DNA from: Firmicutes bacterium CAG:170
Lineage (GTDB): Bacteria > Bacillota > Clostridia > Oscillospirales > Oscillospiraceae
Assembly: GCA_000436735.1 (NCBI GenBank)
Contig: FR887230.1
Coordinates: forward strand, 6,009-11,399
DNA: 5,391 bases
Direction: 5' to 3'
Below are positions 1 through 5,231 of the stretch, one piece after another. The position numbers were made by a program, and so were the translations under genes. The first letter of the stretch is position 1, and every line of letters begins with the position of its first letter. Below the pieces are notes generated by a model. The model was not told the DNA's origin and ran no database searches. It saw nothing but the letters and a program-made list of their open reading frames with translations.

Positions 1-25
1 GGTTTCCCGCAGTTTTACGGGATTC

Positions 26-52
26 TTAGCACTCATCGTCTCTGAGTGCTAA
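26..52 (-). promoter_or_regulatory. CIRCE element (HrcA repressor operator)
   Basis: The half-sites TTAGCACTC (26-34) and GAGTGCTAA (44-52) are a perfect inverted repeat separated by 9 bases, which is the exact CIRCE consensus. In Bacillota and many other bacteria, HrcA binds this site and represses the groES-groEL and/or hrcA-grpE-dnaK operons until heat stress. Here it starts about 2-3 bases after the predicted transcription start of the minus-strand promoter at 61-88, which is the usual placement for blocking initiation. The controlled genes must lie to the left of the window. The sequence present does not show whether groES or hrcA comes first. Confidence 0.95.
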
Positions 53-60
53 CACGTATA

Positions 61-88
61 ATAATAGCCAATTCCGCCAAAATGTCAA
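61..88 (-). promoter_or_regulatory. Vegetative (sigma-A type) promoter of the CIRCE-controlled heat-shock operon
   Basis: Read on the minus strand there is a perfect -35 hexamer TTGACA (88 to 83), a 16-base spacer, and a -10 hexamer TATTAT (66 to 61). A second TATTAT at 63-58 would give a 19-base spacer. Transcription would start near 54, directly before the CIRCE operator. The promoter lies 32 bases after the lipid kinase stop codon with no clear terminator between, so some read-through from that gene into the chaperone operon is possible. Between CIRCE and the edge, a weak hairpin (CCCG/CGGG arms, 6-21) falls in the presumed leader. Confidence 0.75.
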
Positions 89-120
89 GAGGCATTTCCG
101 GTAAATTTATGTCGAATCTG

Positions 121-1038
121 TTAATTCTTATGCCGGAATTGCAGTCCCTTCGGATAGAAGAAGCGGACAGCCGCCGGGATCAGCTCGATCTGCGCATCGT
201 CGGTATAGATGGCCTCGCCGTCCACATTGACGACGGAGGGCTTGTCGCTCCGGATGCGGAGCCTTCTGCACCGCACATGACGGATGAGCTGCGGATAGTC
301 CGCATAGCGTCCCTTCTGGTATCCGCCGATAACGCCCGGCACCTGAAGCAGCGTGACCTTTTTGACCAGCAGCACATCCAGCAGCCCGTCGTCCGGCTCC
401 GCCTCCGGCACCGGATTGAAGCCGCCGCCGTACCAGCGGCCGTTGCAGATGCAGATCATAGTCTGCTCTGCGTCCACCGTCTCCGTCTCGTCGAGCGTCA
501 CAACGTAGTGCGCGCTTAGCCCATGCAGCATATTGGCAAGGATGGAGAGGACATACGCCCCCTTTCCCGTCACGAGCGGCAGGCGCTTGAAGCGCGCGAT
601 ATCGGTACCGACCCGCGCGTCAAAGCCGATGGACAGGATGTTGATGGAATAGGTGTCGTTGCAGCGGATCAGGTCGAAGCGCGCCTCGTCCGCATCCAGC
701 AGCCGTTCGAGCTGGAAAAACGGCTCCGTCTCGGAGAAGATCTTGATGGCATCGTTTCCGGAGCCGCCCGGGAAATGCGTGATGGCCGCATTCGGGAAGC
801 CGACCACGCCGTTGACAACTTCGTTGAGCGTCCCGTCTCCGCCGCAGGCGTACAGCCGCACTTCTTCTCCGCTTTCCGCCGCTTTTCTTGCAATGTCGCG
901 GCAGTCGCCGGGCTTCTGCGAGACGCAGATCTCATAGGCAAGCCCGCGCGCACCGCAGGCCTCCTCGATCTGCTTGCGGAACTGCTGCGAATGGTCATAT
1001 TTTCCCGCAGCCGGGTTTATGATAAAAATATGCTTCAT
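121..1038 (-). CDS. YegS/DgkB-family lipid kinase (diacylglycerol kinase-like)
   Basis: This 305-residue protein has the full set of motifs of the diacylglycerol kinase catalytic family: NPAAGK (8-13), the nucleotide-binding GGDGT in CGGDGTLNEVVNG (65-77), PGGSGND (90-96), the NILSIGFDA strand (133-141), CNGRWYGGGF (198-207), the DDGLLDV loop (216-222) and the C-terminal DGE (273-275) that carries the family's conserved glutamate. Soluble DgkB-type enzymes phosphorylate diacylglycerol with ATP to phosphatidic acid, returning lipid released by lipoteichoic acid synthesis to the phospholipid pathway; other relatives use different lipids, so the substrate is inferred. Length is typical. I chose the ATG at 1038 because AGGAG lies about 12 bases upstream and the NPAAGK motif follows directly. 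The longer open frame runs back into the methyltransferase gene and is rejected. No promoter of its own is convincing, so it probably shares the upstream gene's transcript. Confidence 0.9.
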   Translation of the reverse strand: MKHIFIINPAAGKYDHSQQFRKQIEEACGARGLAYEICVSQKPGDCRDIARKAAESGEEVRLYACGGDGTLNEVVNGVVGFPNAAITHFPGGSGNDAIKIFSETEPFFQLERLLDADEARFDLIRCNDTYSINILSIGFDARVGTDIARFKRLPLVTGKGAYVLSILANMLHGLSAHYVVTLDETETVDAEQTMICICNGRWYGGGFNPVPEAEPDDGLLDVLLVKKVTLLQVPGVIGGYQKGRYADYPQLIRHVRCRRLRIRSDKPSVVNVDGEAIYTDDAQIELIPAAVRFFYPKGLQFRHKN

Positions 1039-1083
1039 GGAAGGAACCTTCTCCTCTCGGCTTCGTCTTAAAAATAGCGTGAT

Positions 1084-1097
1084 ATTTCCCGGGAAAT
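1084..1097. repeat. Perfect 14-bp palindrome ATTTC-CCGG-GAAAT upstream of the lipid kinase
   Basis: ATTTCCC (1084-1090) and GGGAAAT (1091-1097) are exact reverse complements. The site lies in the 94-base gap between the methyltransferase stop and the lipid kinase start, 46 bases before that start. Its outer half-sites ATTTC/GAAAT are identical to those of the palindrome at 2312-2325. It could be a transcription factor operator, or an RNA hairpin with a CCGG loop. It is not a convincing terminator, because the short T-run that follows on the minus strand is 8 bases away. Confidence 0.45.
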
Positions 1098-1115
1098 CTG
1101 CCGGGGCGGCGCTTC

Positions 1116-1131
1116 CGGCTGAACGCAGCCG
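1116..1131 (-). other. Short GC-rich hairpin just after the methyltransferase stop codon
   Basis: CGGCTG and CAGCCG form a perfect 6-bp stem around a 4-base loop, starting just after the TGA stop of the methyltransferase gene on the minus strand. No T-run follows, so it is unlikely to end transcription efficiently. It may protect the 3' end of a processed message, or be chance in GC-rich DNA. Confidence 0.3.
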
Positions 1132-1132
1132 C

Positions 1133-2245
1133 TCAGAAATACATATAGACGTTGCATTGCAGCCGTCCGTTGTAGAGCTTGCGCTTTTTCGCCGCCGGCT
1201 TGCCGAAATAGTGCTCGAATTCCGGCTCGGAGGAAATGATGTACTTCTTCCAGCCGTCGGCAAACTTGATGTGCCGTCCGAAGGCCTGATAGAGCCGCTG
1301 GGCGCTGCGCTGCTCGAGCATCCGTTCCCCATAGGGCGGATTGCAGACGATCAGTCCCCTGTCCGACGGCAGGCTCATCTTCGTGGCGTCCGCCTCGCGG
1401 AATTCGATCAGCCTTCCGACGCCCGCCTTCGCGGCGTTGGCGCGGGCGATCTCCAGCGAAGCCGGGTCGATATCGGTGCCGAGGATGCGGTAGTCGCCGC
1501 GGAATTCGCGGTCCATCGCCTCGCTGCGGGCCGTCTGCCAGACGGTTTTCGGCACACAGGCCCACTTCTCCGCGCCGAAGCTGCGGTTGAGTCCGGGCGC
1601 GCGGTTGAGTGCGATCATGGCCGCCTCGATGCAGATGGTGCCGGAGCCGCAGAACGGGTCCCAGAAAAAATCGCGGCCGCGATAGCGCGCCAGATTCACC
1701 ATTGCCGCCGCCATCGTCTCATGCAGCGGCGCAAGATTCGCCACCTGCCGGTAGCCGCGCTTGTGCAGGCTCACGCCGGAGGTATCAAGGAACACCTCGC
1801 ACCAGTCCTTCATGATGGAGAAGCGGAGCTGATACGTCGCGCCCGTCTCCGGGAGCCAGCCGAGGCCGTACTTCTCGCCCAGCCGCGTGACCGCCGCCTT
1901 TTTGACGATGGCCTGGCAGTCGGGGACGGAGTGAAGCTGGCTGTTCAGGCTGTAGCCCTTGACCGGGAACGCGCCGTCCTTCGGAATAAAATCCTCCAGT
2001 GGGATGGCCTTGACGCCCTGAAACAGCTCCTCAAAGCTCTTGGCCTCGAAGGCGTTGAGCAGGATCATGACCCGCTCACCCATGCGGCAGCAGAGATTCG
2101 CCTTGGCCATCGCCGCAAAATCGCCGTCAAAAAAGACGCGCCGGTCCTCCACGCGGACGTTCTGGAGATCGAGCCGCTTCAGCTCATCGCCGACAAGGCC
2201 CTCCAGTCCGAACAGGCACGGCACGCAAAATGTCATATTTTCCAT
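1133..2245 (-). CDS. THUMP-domain class I SAM-dependent RNA methyltransferase (RlmL N-terminal half / YpsC family)
   Basis: This 370-residue protein matches the UPF0020/COG0116 layout. It has an N-terminal ferredoxin-like part starting with FCVPCLFGLEGLVGDEL, a THUMP RNA-binding region (about 45-155), the family signature HKRGYR (161-166), then a Rossmann methyltransferase domain with SAM-binding motif I DPFCGSGT (196-203), the acidic motif TDID (257-260) and catalytic motif IV NPPYGER (302-308). The NPPY signature marks transfer to an exocyclic amino group, here most likely the N2 of guanine. E. coli RlmL modifies G2445 of 23S rRNA and is fused to RlmK; this protein corresponds to the unfused single domain, as in Bacillus YpsC. 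I chose the ATG at 2245 (MENMTF) because GGAG lies 9 bases upstream and the family N-terminus begins there. Upstream ATGs at 2260 and 2308 and an internal ATG at 2236 are alternatives. The rRNA target is inferred. Confidence 0.9.
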   Translation of the reverse strand: MENMTFCVPCLFGLEGLVGDELKRLDLQNVRVEDRRVFFDGDFAAMAKANLCCRMGERVMILLNAFEAKSFEELFQGVKAIPLEDFIPKDGAFPVKGYSLNSQLHSVPDCQAIVKKAAVTRLGEKYGLGWLPETGATYQLRFSIMKDWCEVFLDTSGVSLHKRGYRQVANLAPLHETMAAAMVNLARYRGRDFFWDPFCGSGTICIEAAMIALNRAPGLNRSFGAEKWACVPKTVWQTARSEAMDREFRGDYRILGTDIDPASLEIARANAAKAGVGRLIEFREADATKMSLPSDRGLIVCNPPYGERMLEQRSAQRLYQAFGRHIKFADGWKKYIISSEPEFEHYFGKPAAKKRKLYNGRLQCNVYMYF

Positions 2246-2279
2246 ACTACAATGCTCCATAAAAAACGATATTACGTTA

Positions 2280-2308
2280 AGTATAGTGGTTGACCGGCAA
2301 AATAGCAA
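2280..2308 (-). promoter_or_regulatory. Predicted promoter for the RNA methyltransferase-lipid kinase transcript
   Basis: On the minus strand, TTGCTA (2308 to 2303, 4 of 6 matches to TTGACA) and TATACT (2285 to 2280, 5 of 6 matches to TATAAT) are separated by 17 bases. The predicted start near 2273 gives a leader of about 28 bases before the ATG at 2245. It diverges from the nfeD promoter, and the two -35 boxes flank the palindrome at 2312-2325. Confidence 0.6.
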
Positions 2309-2311
2309 TTC

Positions 2312-2325
2312 ATTTCTTAAGAAAT
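2312..2325. repeat. Perfect 14-bp palindrome ATTTC-TTAA-GAAAT between divergent promoters
   Basis: ATTTCTT (2312-2318) is followed directly by its reverse complement AAGAAAT (2319-2325). It sits between the -35 box of the methyltransferase promoter (2303-2308) and that of the nfeD promoter (2343-2348), a position from which one regulator could act on both directions. The half-sites match those at 1084-1097. The binding factor is not recognised; the pattern does not match CIRCE, LexA, Rex or PerR consensus sites as I know them. Confidence 0.45.
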
Positions 2326-2342
2326 TTTACATAATTCCCGTC

Positions 2343-2371
2343 GTGACTTTGCATATTCCCTGTTGTATAAT
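2343..2371 (+). promoter_or_regulatory. Predicted promoter of the nfeD-SPFH-DUF6440 operon
   Basis: A perfect -10 box TATAAT (2366-2371) is preceded, across a 17-base spacer, by GTGACT (2343-2348), which matches TTGACA at 4 of 6 positions. Transcription would start near 2378, giving a very short leader. It contains the strong ribosome binding site AAGGAGG (2382-2388), 7 bases before the ATG at 2396. Confidence 0.75.
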
Positions 2372-2395
2372 CAAATTAAGAAAGGAGGGGATCTC

Positions 2396-2851
2396 ATGTC
2401 AGGCGCAGTTTATATCTGGCTGGCAGCAATCATCGTGTTTCTGCTGGTCGAAGCCGGAACGGTCGCGCTGGTATCCATCTGGTTTGCAGGCGGCGCGCTG
2501 CTGGCCATGATCGCCGCGGCACTGGGCGCAGGTGTTCCTGTGCAGCTGGCCGTGTTCGTTCTGTCGTCCGGTCTTTTGCTGGCGCTCATGTGGCCACTGG
2601 CGAAAAAGCGCATCAACGGCCGCCATGTCCGCACCAACGCCGACCGTCTGATCGGGCGGGAGGTGCTCGTGACGGAGCAGATTGAAAACCTGAAGGAGAC
2701 CGGCGAAATCAAGGTCAACGGCGTGCTCTGGACAGCCGTCAGCGCAGACGGCTCCGTCATTCCCGAAGGTTCGCTTGTCCGCATTGAGCGTCTGGAGGGC
2801 GCGAAGGTCTATGTCAGTCCCGTAAAGGCATCCGCAGCATCCAATTCGTAA
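2396..2851 (+). CDS. NfeD family membrane protein (short form)
   Basis: This 151-residue protein has three hydrophobic segments (about 5-25, 26-46 and 49-68), a basic stop-transfer stretch KKRINGR (70-76), then a small soluble beta domain (about 82-143) matching the NfeD C-terminal OB fold: NADRLIGREVLVTE (81-94), the VNGVLWTA strand (107-114), IPEG (122-125) and VYVSP (138-142). It is the short form without the ClpP-like serine protease domain of long NfeD proteins. NfeD proteins are encoded beside SPFH/stomatin-type genes and are thought to act with them in membrane microdomains or quality control; the SPFH gene follows here after 48 bases. The open frame extends 11 codons upstream to another ATG, but the start at 2396 has AAGGAGG correctly spaced and begins at the usual family N-terminus. 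Confidence 0.9.
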   Translation: MSGAVYIWLAAIIVFLLVEAGTVALVSIWFAGGALLAMIAAALGAGVPVQLAVFVLSSGLLLALMWPLAKKRINGRHVRTNADRLIGREVLVTEQIENLKETGEIKVNGVLWTAVSADGSVIPEGSLVRIERLEGAKVYVSPVKASAASNS

Positions 2852-2899
2852 CCCGTAAACGCTTTCATACCAAATATCAAAAAGAAAAGGAGAAAAATT

Positions 2900-3826
2900 A
2901 TGGAATGGATCATCCCCGCGATCCTGGTCTTTCTGATCCTGATCGTCATCGTCCGCAACATCAATGTCGTCCAGCAGTCCCGCGCCTACGTCATCGAGCG
3001 TCTCGGAGCATTCAGCAAGGTCTGGCAGGTCGGCATCCACTTCAAGGTCCCGTTCATTGAGCGCGTGGCCAAAAAGGTCAGCCTCAAGGAGCAGGTTCTC
3101 GACTACCCGCCGCAGCCCGTCATCACAAAGGACAACGTCACGATGCAGATCGACACCGTTGTCTATTTCCAGATCACCGACCCGAAGCTCTATGCCTACG
3201 GCGTTGAGCATCCCATGATGGCGATGGAAACGCTCACCGCGACAACCCTCCGCAACATCATCGGCGACCTCGAGCTTGACCAGACTCTCACCTCCCGCGA
3301 CGTTATCAACACCCGGATGCGCGCGATCCTCGACGAAGCGACCGACCCGTGGGGCATCAAGGTCAACCGCGTCGAGCTGAAAAACATCCTCCCGCCGCAG
3401 GACATTCAAAACTCCATGGAAAAGCAGATGAAGGCCGAGCGTGACCGCCGTCAGGCGATCTTGCAGGCCGAAGGCGCCAAGCACAGCCAGATCCTTGTCG
3501 CAGAAGGCGAAAAGGAGGCCGCCATCCTCAAGGCCGACGCCGAAAAGCAGGCCGCCATTCTCAAGGCGGAGGCAGAGAAGGAGTCCGCCATCCTCAAGGC
3601 TGACGGCGAGGCGCAGGCCATCCGCGCCGTGCAGAAGGCGCTGGCCGATTCTCTGGAAATGCTGAACGAAAAGGCCCCGAACGATCAGGTCATCAAGCTC
3701 AAGGCGCTCGAGGCCATGCAGAAGATCGCCGACGGCAAGGCCACCAAGATCATCATTCCCTCCGAGCTTCAGGGCCTCGCAGGGCTTGCCAGCGGCGTTG
3801 TGGAAAGCGTAAAGGAGACAAAGTAA
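2900..3826 (+). CDS. qmcA: SPFH/band 7 (prohibitin-homology) membrane protein, QmcA/paraslipin type
   Basis: This 308-residue protein starts with one membrane anchor (about 4-18), followed by an SPFH domain (about 20-180). Recognisable family stretches are VVQQSRAYVIERLG (23-36), the VLDYPPQPVITKDN segment (66-79), VYFQITDPKLYAYGVE (88-103), the RNIIGDLELDQTLTSRD segment (118-134) and DEATDPWGIKVNRVEL (145-160). Next comes a charged coiled-coil region of five exact 11-residue repeats (187-241) and a hydrophobic, glycine-rich C-terminus (284-304). Length and layout closely resemble E. coli QmcA. SPFH proteins form large membrane-anchored oligomers, some of them closed cages, that organise microdomains and can control FtsH-type proteases. 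A QmcA-like assembly with the upstream NfeD is inferred from gene order and family knowledge. The ribosome binding site AAAGGAG (2886-2892) is 7 bases before the ATG. Confidence 0.93.
   Translation: MEWIIPAILVFLILIVIVRNINVVQQSRAYVIERLGAFSKVWQVGIHFKVPFIERVAKKVSLKEQVLDYPPQPVITKDNVTMQIDTVVYFQITDPKLYAYGVEHPMMAMETLTATTLRNIIGDLELDQTLTSRDVINTRMRAILDEATDPWGIKVNRVELKNILPPQDIQNSMEKQMKAERDRRQAILQAEGAKHSQILVAEGEKEAAILKADAEKQAAILKAEAEKESAILKADGEAQAIRAVQKALADSLEMLNEKAPNDQVIKLKALEAMQKIADGKATKIIIPSELQGLAGLASGVVESVKETK
3458..3622 (+). repeat. Five hendecad (11-residue) repeats inside the SPFH coiled coil
   Basis: The translated repeats begin with Ile-Leu (the last with Ile followed by Leu-Lys) at residues 187, 198, 209, 220 and 231, exactly 11 residues apart, with a consensus close to ILKAEAEKEAA. 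The codons are partly conserved, with similar 33-base units around 3520, 3553 and 3586. Eleven-residue periodicity gives a nearly straight or slightly right-handed coiled coil, rather than the left-handed coil of heptads. Similar repeats occur in other QmcA/slipin proteins, so this is a family trait and not a recent expansion. Confidence 0.8.
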
Positions 3827-3827
3827 C

Positions 3828-4022
3828 ATGGCAAAGGATACCGACCGTTTTGTCAGAATTCTCACCGAGGGCAATGCCTTCGGCGCCTCCCGCGAGATCT
3901 GGGTCGATAAGCAGACCGGCGTCAACTATCTCTGGATCGCCTCCGGCTACGGCGGCGGACTGACCGTTCTGCTCGACCGCGACGGAAAGCCGGTCGTCTC
4001 TCCCCTTCCCATCTCGGAATAA
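3828..4022 (+). CDS. Small conserved protein, DUF6440-like
   Basis: This 64-residue soluble protein has no signal peptide or membrane segment. It has the features I associate with DUF6440: an N-terminal RFVRIL strand (7-12), then EIWVDKQTGVNYLWIASGYG (23-42), GGLTVLLDRDGKPVV (43-57) and a short proline-containing tail. The pattern suggests an all-beta fold of three or four strands. The function is unknown and I do not propose one. Its ATG starts one base after the SPFH stop codon, and its ribosome binding site AAAGGAG (3811-3817) lies inside the SPFH gene, so it is very probably translationally coupled and cotranscribed with nfeD and the SPFH gene. A hairpin terminator follows 23 bases after its stop. 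The family name is from memory; that the gene is real is well supported by coupling, ribosome binding site and composition. Confidence 0.8.
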   Translation: MAKDTDRFVRILTEGNAFGASREIWVDKQTGVNYLWIASGYGGGLTVLLDRDGKPVVSPLPISE

Positions 4023-4045
4023 AGCTTTTTTGCAGCATAAACCCA

Positions 4046-4084
4046 GCGGGCTTCGACGAAGGTCGAAGCCCGCATTTCATTTCT
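4046..4084 (+). terminator. Intrinsic terminator between convergent genes
   Basis: GCGGGCTTCGAC (4046-4057) and GTCGAAGCCCGC (4062-4073) form a perfect 12-bp stem around a GAAG loop, followed on the plus strand by an interrupted T-rich stretch (TTTCATTTCT, 4075-4084). It ends the nfeD-SPFH-DUF6440 operon. The same stem follows the galE stop on the minus strand by about 30 bases and may stop that transcript too, although the T-run on that side is poor. Confidence 0.8.
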
Positions 4085-4103
4085 CCTAAAAGCGCCGTCC
4101 GGC

Positions 4104-5120
4104 TCAGCCCTCGTAGCCGTTTGGGTTCTGCTTCTGCCAGTTCCAGCTGTCGCGGCACATATCGACAAGGCTCTTCTCCGCCTTCCATCCGAGCACCTCG
4201 AGGCTCTTCGACGGGTCTGCGTAGCACGTCGGCAGATCGCCCGGACGGCGGGCAGTGATCTCATAGGGTACCTTCACGCCGTTGGCCTCTTCAAAGGCGT
4301 GTACCATGTCGAGCACGCTGTAGCCGTGACCCGTGCCGAGATTGAAAATACCCTCGCCGGTGTGGCTCATCAAATACCGGATGGCCGCAACGTGGCCCTT
4401 CGCCAGATCGACGACATGGATGTAATCGCGCACGCCGGTGCCGTCCGGCGTGGGATAGTCGTTGCCGAACACGTTCAGATGGTCGCGCTTGCCGATGGCC
4501 GTCTGCGAAATATACGGCATGAGGTTATTCGGAATGCCGTTCGGATGCTCGCCGATCTTTCCGCTTGCATGTGCGCCGACCGGGTTGAAGTAGCGCAGAT
4601 TCACGACCGACCACTCCGGGTCTGCCTTGGCAATGTCGCGCAGGATCTGTTCGCCCATGTACTTCGTCCAGCCGTAAGGGTTGGTGCAGTTTCCGGTTTT
4701 GGAGGTCTCGCGCAGCGGCATTTCATTGTCGCCGGAGTAGACCGTGGCAGATGACGAGAAAATAATCCGCTTGACATTGTGCTTTGCCATGACCTTGCAG
4801 AGCGTCAGCGTGGCATCCAGATTGTTCTGATAATATTCCATCGGCTTGGCAACGGATTCCCCCACCGCCTTGAGCCCCGCGAAGTGAATGGCGCAGGAAA
4901 TTTCGTACTCGGAGAAAATTTTCTCCAAAAGCGACTCGTCGCGCACGTCGCCCTCGATGAACGCGACGTTCTTGCCGGTGATCTCCGCCACGCGGCGCAG
5001 GCTCTCGGGGTTCGAATTGCTGAGATTATCGATCACAATGGGCGTGTAGCCCGCCTCGATCAGCTCTACACAGGTGTGGCTGCCGATGTATCCGGCGCCG
5101 CCGGTGACCAGTACGTTCAT
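4104..5120 (-). CDS. galE: UDP-glucose 4-epimerase
   Basis: GalE interconverts UDP-glucose and UDP-galactose with tightly bound NAD, in galactose use and in making precursors for cell-surface glycans. The protein has 338 residues, the same as E. coli GalE, and the active-site numbering is identical. It shows the NAD-binding GGAGYIGSH (7-15), the DNLSNS segment (31-36), catalytic Ser124 in SSSATVY (122-128), the Tyr149/Lys153 pair in NPYGWTKYMGEQ (147-158), YFNPVGAH (177-184), NNLMPYI (198-204) and GTGVRDYIHVVDLAKGH (227-243). Residue 299 is Cys (codon at 4224-4226), where E. coli has Tyr; a small residue here is known to let the enzyme accept UDP-GlcNAc/GalNAc. I chose the ATG at 5120 because AGGAGG (5129-5134) lies 8 bases upstream and the Rossmann strand MNVLVTGG starts there. 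It is not beside galK or galT, so a biosynthetic role is likely. Confidence 0.96.
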   Translation of the reverse strand: MNVLVTGGAGYIGSHTCVELIEAGYTPIVIDNLSNSNPESLRRVAEITGKNVAFIEGDVRDESLLEKIFSEYEISCAIHFAGLKAVGESVAKPMEYYQNNLDATLTLCKVMAKHNVKRIIFSSSATVYSGDNEMPLRETSKTGNCTNPYGWTKYMGEQILRDIAKADPEWSVVNLRYFNPVGAHASGKIGEHPNGIPNNLMPYISQTAIGKRDHLNVFGNDYPTPDGTGVRDYIHVVDLAKGHVAAIRYLMSHTGEGIFNLGTGHGYSVLDMVHAFEEANGVKVPYEITARRPGDLPTCYADPSKSLEVLGWKAEKSLVDMCRDSWNWQKQNPNGYEG

Positions 5121-5140
5121 TTTATATTCCTCCTGACCCA

Positions 5141-5180
5141 GACGCTCCGGCGCTGCCTGTAAGCGCGGCCTCCGAGCGTC
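5141..5180 (-). other. Hairpin in the galE leader, just upstream of the ribosome binding site
   Basis: In the minus-strand transcript, GACGCTC (5180 to 5174) pairs perfectly with GAGCGTC (5147 to 5141). An inner stem GCGCT/AGCGC (5166 to 5162 with 5154 to 5150) encloses a 7-base loop, with an unequal internal loop between the two stems. The structure ends 6 bases before the AGGAGG site. No T-run follows, so it is not a terminator. It could affect translation or stability of the galE message; I recognise no known riboswitch class in it. Confidence 0.4.
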
Positions 5181-5203
5181 CTTTCGATTGGTTTTCTGCT
5201 TCC

Positions 5204-5231
5204 ATCTTAGCGCATCCCGCCGGAATTGCAA
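5204..5231 (-). promoter_or_regulatory. galE: Predicted galE promoter
   Basis: On the minus strand, TTGCAA (5231 to 5226, 4 of 6 matches to the -35 consensus) and TAAGAT (5209 to 5204, 4 of 6 matches to the -10 consensus) are 16 bases apart. This would give a leader of about 77 bases. The -35 box lies inside a perfect 12-bp palindrome GAATTGCAATTC (5223-5234), which could be an operator. The strong terminator at 5297-5335 isolates galE from the upstream gene, so a promoter of its own is expected somewhere in 5136-5296. Confidence 0.45.

Noticed and set aside
57..62. TATAAT on the plus strand next to CIRCE, as a plus-strand promoter
   Set aside because: No -35-like hexamer lies 16-18 bases upstream on that strand and no real plus-strand gene follows; the minus strand has TTGACA at the right distance instead.
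90..96. Lipid kinase residues 90-96 read PGGSGND where some family members have PLGTGND
   Set aside because: Variants such as PAGSGND are common in the family and all other motifs are intact, so this does not suggest an inactive or unusual enzyme. The coordinates given here are protein residues.
46..1071. Plus-strand open frames (46-519 and 523-1071) opposite the lipid kinase
   Set aside because: Both are shadows of a gene with unmistakable kinase motifs. The first would start inside the CIRCE/promoter region and has no ribosome binding site.
1039..1332. Extension of the lipid kinase frame upstream to 1332
   Set aside because: It would overlap the end of the methyltransferase gene by 200 bases. 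The added residues are low-complexity Ser/Arg sequence without homology, and the ATG at 1038 has a good ribosome binding site.
974..2293. 439-codon open frame on the plus strand opposite the RNA methyltransferase
   Set aside because: It is antisense to a gene with complete methyltransferase motifs. It lacks a ribosome binding site at its start, and its Arg-, Ala- and Val-rich translation shows no domain.
2399..3925. 508-codon open frame on the minus strand opposite the NfeD and SPFH genes
   Set aside because: It lies fully antisense to two well-recognised genes. The translation is rich in Asp, Leu and Gly in a way that mirrors the codon pattern of the opposite strand, and it resembles no family. 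GC-rich genes often leave such open antisense frames.
4299..5162. Plus-strand open frames (4299-4754 and 4779-5162) opposite galE
   Set aside because: They are antisense shadows of a full-length galE with all catalytic residues, with no recognisable domain.
5121..5231. Extension of the galE frame upstream to 5231
   Set aside because: The added segment is basic and unlike any GalE N-terminus. The AGGAGG 8 bases before the ATG at 5120 and the exact match in length to E. coli GalE fix the start there.
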